From: Fidelibacterota bacterium 46_43
GTDB taxonomy: Bacteria; Fidelibacterota; Fidelibacteria; Fidelibacterales; Fidelibacteraceae
Length of the DNA stretch: 5,587 bases
Direction of reading: 5' to 3'
NCBI GenBank assembly: GCA_001509335.1
Contig: LGGY01000244.1
Span: forward strand, 1 to 5,587
Shown here: positions 4,344-5,587 of the stretch, one piece after another
Position numbering within the stretch: position 1 is the first letter of the stretch
Layout of the letters: the number at the start of each line of letters is the position of its first letter
Program-made: the position numbers and the translations under genes
The notes under the pieces: model-generated
What the model was told of the DNA's origin: nothing
What the model saw: only the letters and a program-made list of their open reading frames with translations
Databases searched by the model: none

Positions 4344-5587
4344 ATGGCTGATAAATTACTCATGATTGCCCTCTCCCCTACGATGGAGAAGGGTACTATT
4401 CATACATGGCATGTCAAAGAGGGAGAACCCTTTTTTACAGGAGATATCCTGTGTGATGTAGAAACTGATAAAACCACCATGGAATATGAATCCCCGGAAG
4501 ATGCGACCCTTTTAAAAATCCTGGTGAATGAGGGAAGCCAGGCAGCTGTTGGAGAACCCATTGCCATTTATGGTGAAAAGGGGGAGGATGTTACAGCCAT
4601 TCTGGAGGAAATTGAAAACGATCAAAAGGGTGGTTCCAAAGGCAAAGAAACTGAAACACCCAAAGAATCAGCCAGAGAAACGGAAAAACCTTCCGGAGAA
4701 GAAGAATCCTTACCAAAAAAACAATCTGTCAGCGAACCGTCAGACAGCTCCCGAATCAAAGCTTCTCCCCTGGCACGAAAAATTGCAGAAGAAAAGGGTA
4801 TCGATCTTCATAAAATCAGGGGAAGCGGTCCCCAAAACCGGATAGTAAAACGGGATGTGGAGAATTATCAACCTGAAAAAAAGGTTGAATCTACAAAGGC
4901 AGAATTCCCGGGAGATACGGATGAACGAATTCCCTTAAGTGAAAAGCGGCGGATTATTGCTAAACGGTTGTCTGAATCGAAATACTCAGCGCCCCATTAC
5001 TATCTCAGGGTCAAAGCAGATATGACCCGCCTGATGGAAACCCGAAAGCGTTTTAACGAGGCCCATCCTGATTCAAAAACATCCCTGAACGCCTGGATCA
5101 TGAAACTGTCGGCTGAAGCATTGAAAAAACATCCCGAAGTAAATTCCGGATGGGATACGGACGCTCTGATTCGTTTTGCGAATGTCCATATCGGCATTGC
5201 AGTGGCTCAGGAGGACGGACTCATTACACCTGTGGTTAAATCTGTAGAACATAAGAAAATTACACACGTGGATAATGAACTCAGGGGTCTCATCGAAAAA
5301 GCAAAGAACAACAAACTCGCTCCGGAAGAGTACACCGGTGCAACCTTTACCATCAGCAATCTGGGAGCCTGGGGCATTGAGGAATTTACAGCCATCATCA
5401 ATCCCCCCGGATCGGCAATTCTGGCTTTAGGTGCCATAGAAAAAACACCTGTTGTCATCAACGATGACATCGTCATCCGTCCCATGATGGCCATGACGCT
5501 CTCCTGCGATCACAGGGTGATTGACGGCGCCACAGGGGCTGATTTCATGAAAACCCTGAAAGCCTACATTGAAGATCCGGCTTTGGC
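4344..5587 (+). CDS. pdhC: Dihydrolipoamide acetyltransferase (PDH E2), 3' end cut by window
   Basis: E2 forms the core of the PDH complex: its lipoyl arm takes acetyl groups from E1 and its catalytic domain passes them to CoA. The 414 codons present show one lipoyl domain (about 1-85; IALSPTMEKGTI and the lipoylation motif ETDKTTME with Lys43 at 4470-4472), a charged Lys/Glu-rich linker (about 92-136), the peripheral subunit-binding domain (139-174, ASPLARKIAEEKGIDL...GSGPQNRIVKRDV), a second linker, and the acyltransferase domain from about 195. That domain has the active-site motif SCDHRVIDGATGADF (387-401), with catalytic His390 at 5511-5513 and Asp394. Family E2s usually end within some ten residues of this point, so little is missing. 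The start directly follows the pdhB stop, with AGGGAGG at 4332-4338. It is the likely substrate of the LplA encoded upstream. Acetyl specificity follows from the E1 neighbours. Confidence 0.95.
   Translation, partial: MADKLLMIALSPTMEKGTIHTWHVKEGEPFFTGDILCDVETDKTTMEYESPEDATLLKILVNEGSQAAVGEPIAIYGEKGEDVTAILEEIENDQKGGSKGKETETPKESARETEKPSGEEESLPKKQSVSEPSDSSRIKASPLARKIAEEKGIDLHKIRGSGPQNRIVKRDVENYQPEKKVESTKAEFPGDTDERIPLSEKRRIIAKRLSESKYSAPHYYLRVKADMTRLMETRKRFNEAHPDSKTSLNAWIMKLSAEALKKHPEVNSGWDTDALIRFANVHIGIAVAQEDGLITPVVKSVEHKKITHVDNELRGLIEKAKNNKLAPEEYTGATFTISNLGAWGIEEFTAIINPPGSAILALGAIEKTPVVINDDIVIRPMMAMTLSCDHRVIDGATGADFMKTLKAYIEDPAL

Noticed and set aside
4528..4845. 105-aa plus-strand frame rich in Lys and Pro
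   Set aside because: It lies wholly inside pdhC in another frame, over the low-complexity linker, and resembles no family.

Overview
The window holds the 3' part of a DNA-repair alkyltransferase gene, a convergent GNAT acetyltransferase gene, and a five-gene rightward run that joins lipoate attachment to pyruvate dehydrogenase (PDH). The run is a lipoate-protein ligase, a small flavin split-barrel protein, E1 alpha, E1 beta and E2, the last cut by the right edge. The DNA is moderately AT-rich, genes are tightly packed and most have clear Shine-Dalgarno sequences, so this is a bacterium. The PDH has split E1 subunits and an E2 with a single lipoyl domain, the alphaproteobacterial/mitochondrial and Gram-positive layout rather than the E. 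coli AceE type. Heptanucleotide repeats of this style suggest a free-living, possibly uncultured lineage. I cannot assign a phylum from this window.

Region 1 (1-214) is the C-terminal half of an Ogt/MGMT-type methyltransferase with its PCHRV active site. Region 2 (about 194-610) is a convergent intergenic space. It is bordered by two inverted blocks of a degenerate 7-bp repeat, TGAGTNR on the left and the reverse complement on the right, around an AT-rich, gene-free core. Both flanking genes end inside the repeat blocks. Region 3 (601-1128, minus) is a RimJ/RimL-like N-acetyltransferase, divergent from the operon across a short gap.

Region 4 (1245-5587) looks like one transcription unit: lplA overlaps the split-barrel gene by 4 nt (ATGA), then come gaps of 21, 10 and 0 nt. 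The ligase would lipoylate the Lys in the E2 lipoyl domain, E1 alpha/beta would decarboxylate pyruvate and reductively acetylate that lipoyl group, and E2 would pass the acetyl group to CoA. E3 is not in the window.

The main surprise is in E1 alpha. About 40 residues are missing in frame, exactly where the family carries the GDG half of its thiamine-diphosphate motif, while the rest of the protein and both neighbouring subunits look intact. This is either a real loss of the E1 active site or an assembly error. A second oddity is that the lipoate ligase lacks the usual C-terminal accessory domain.
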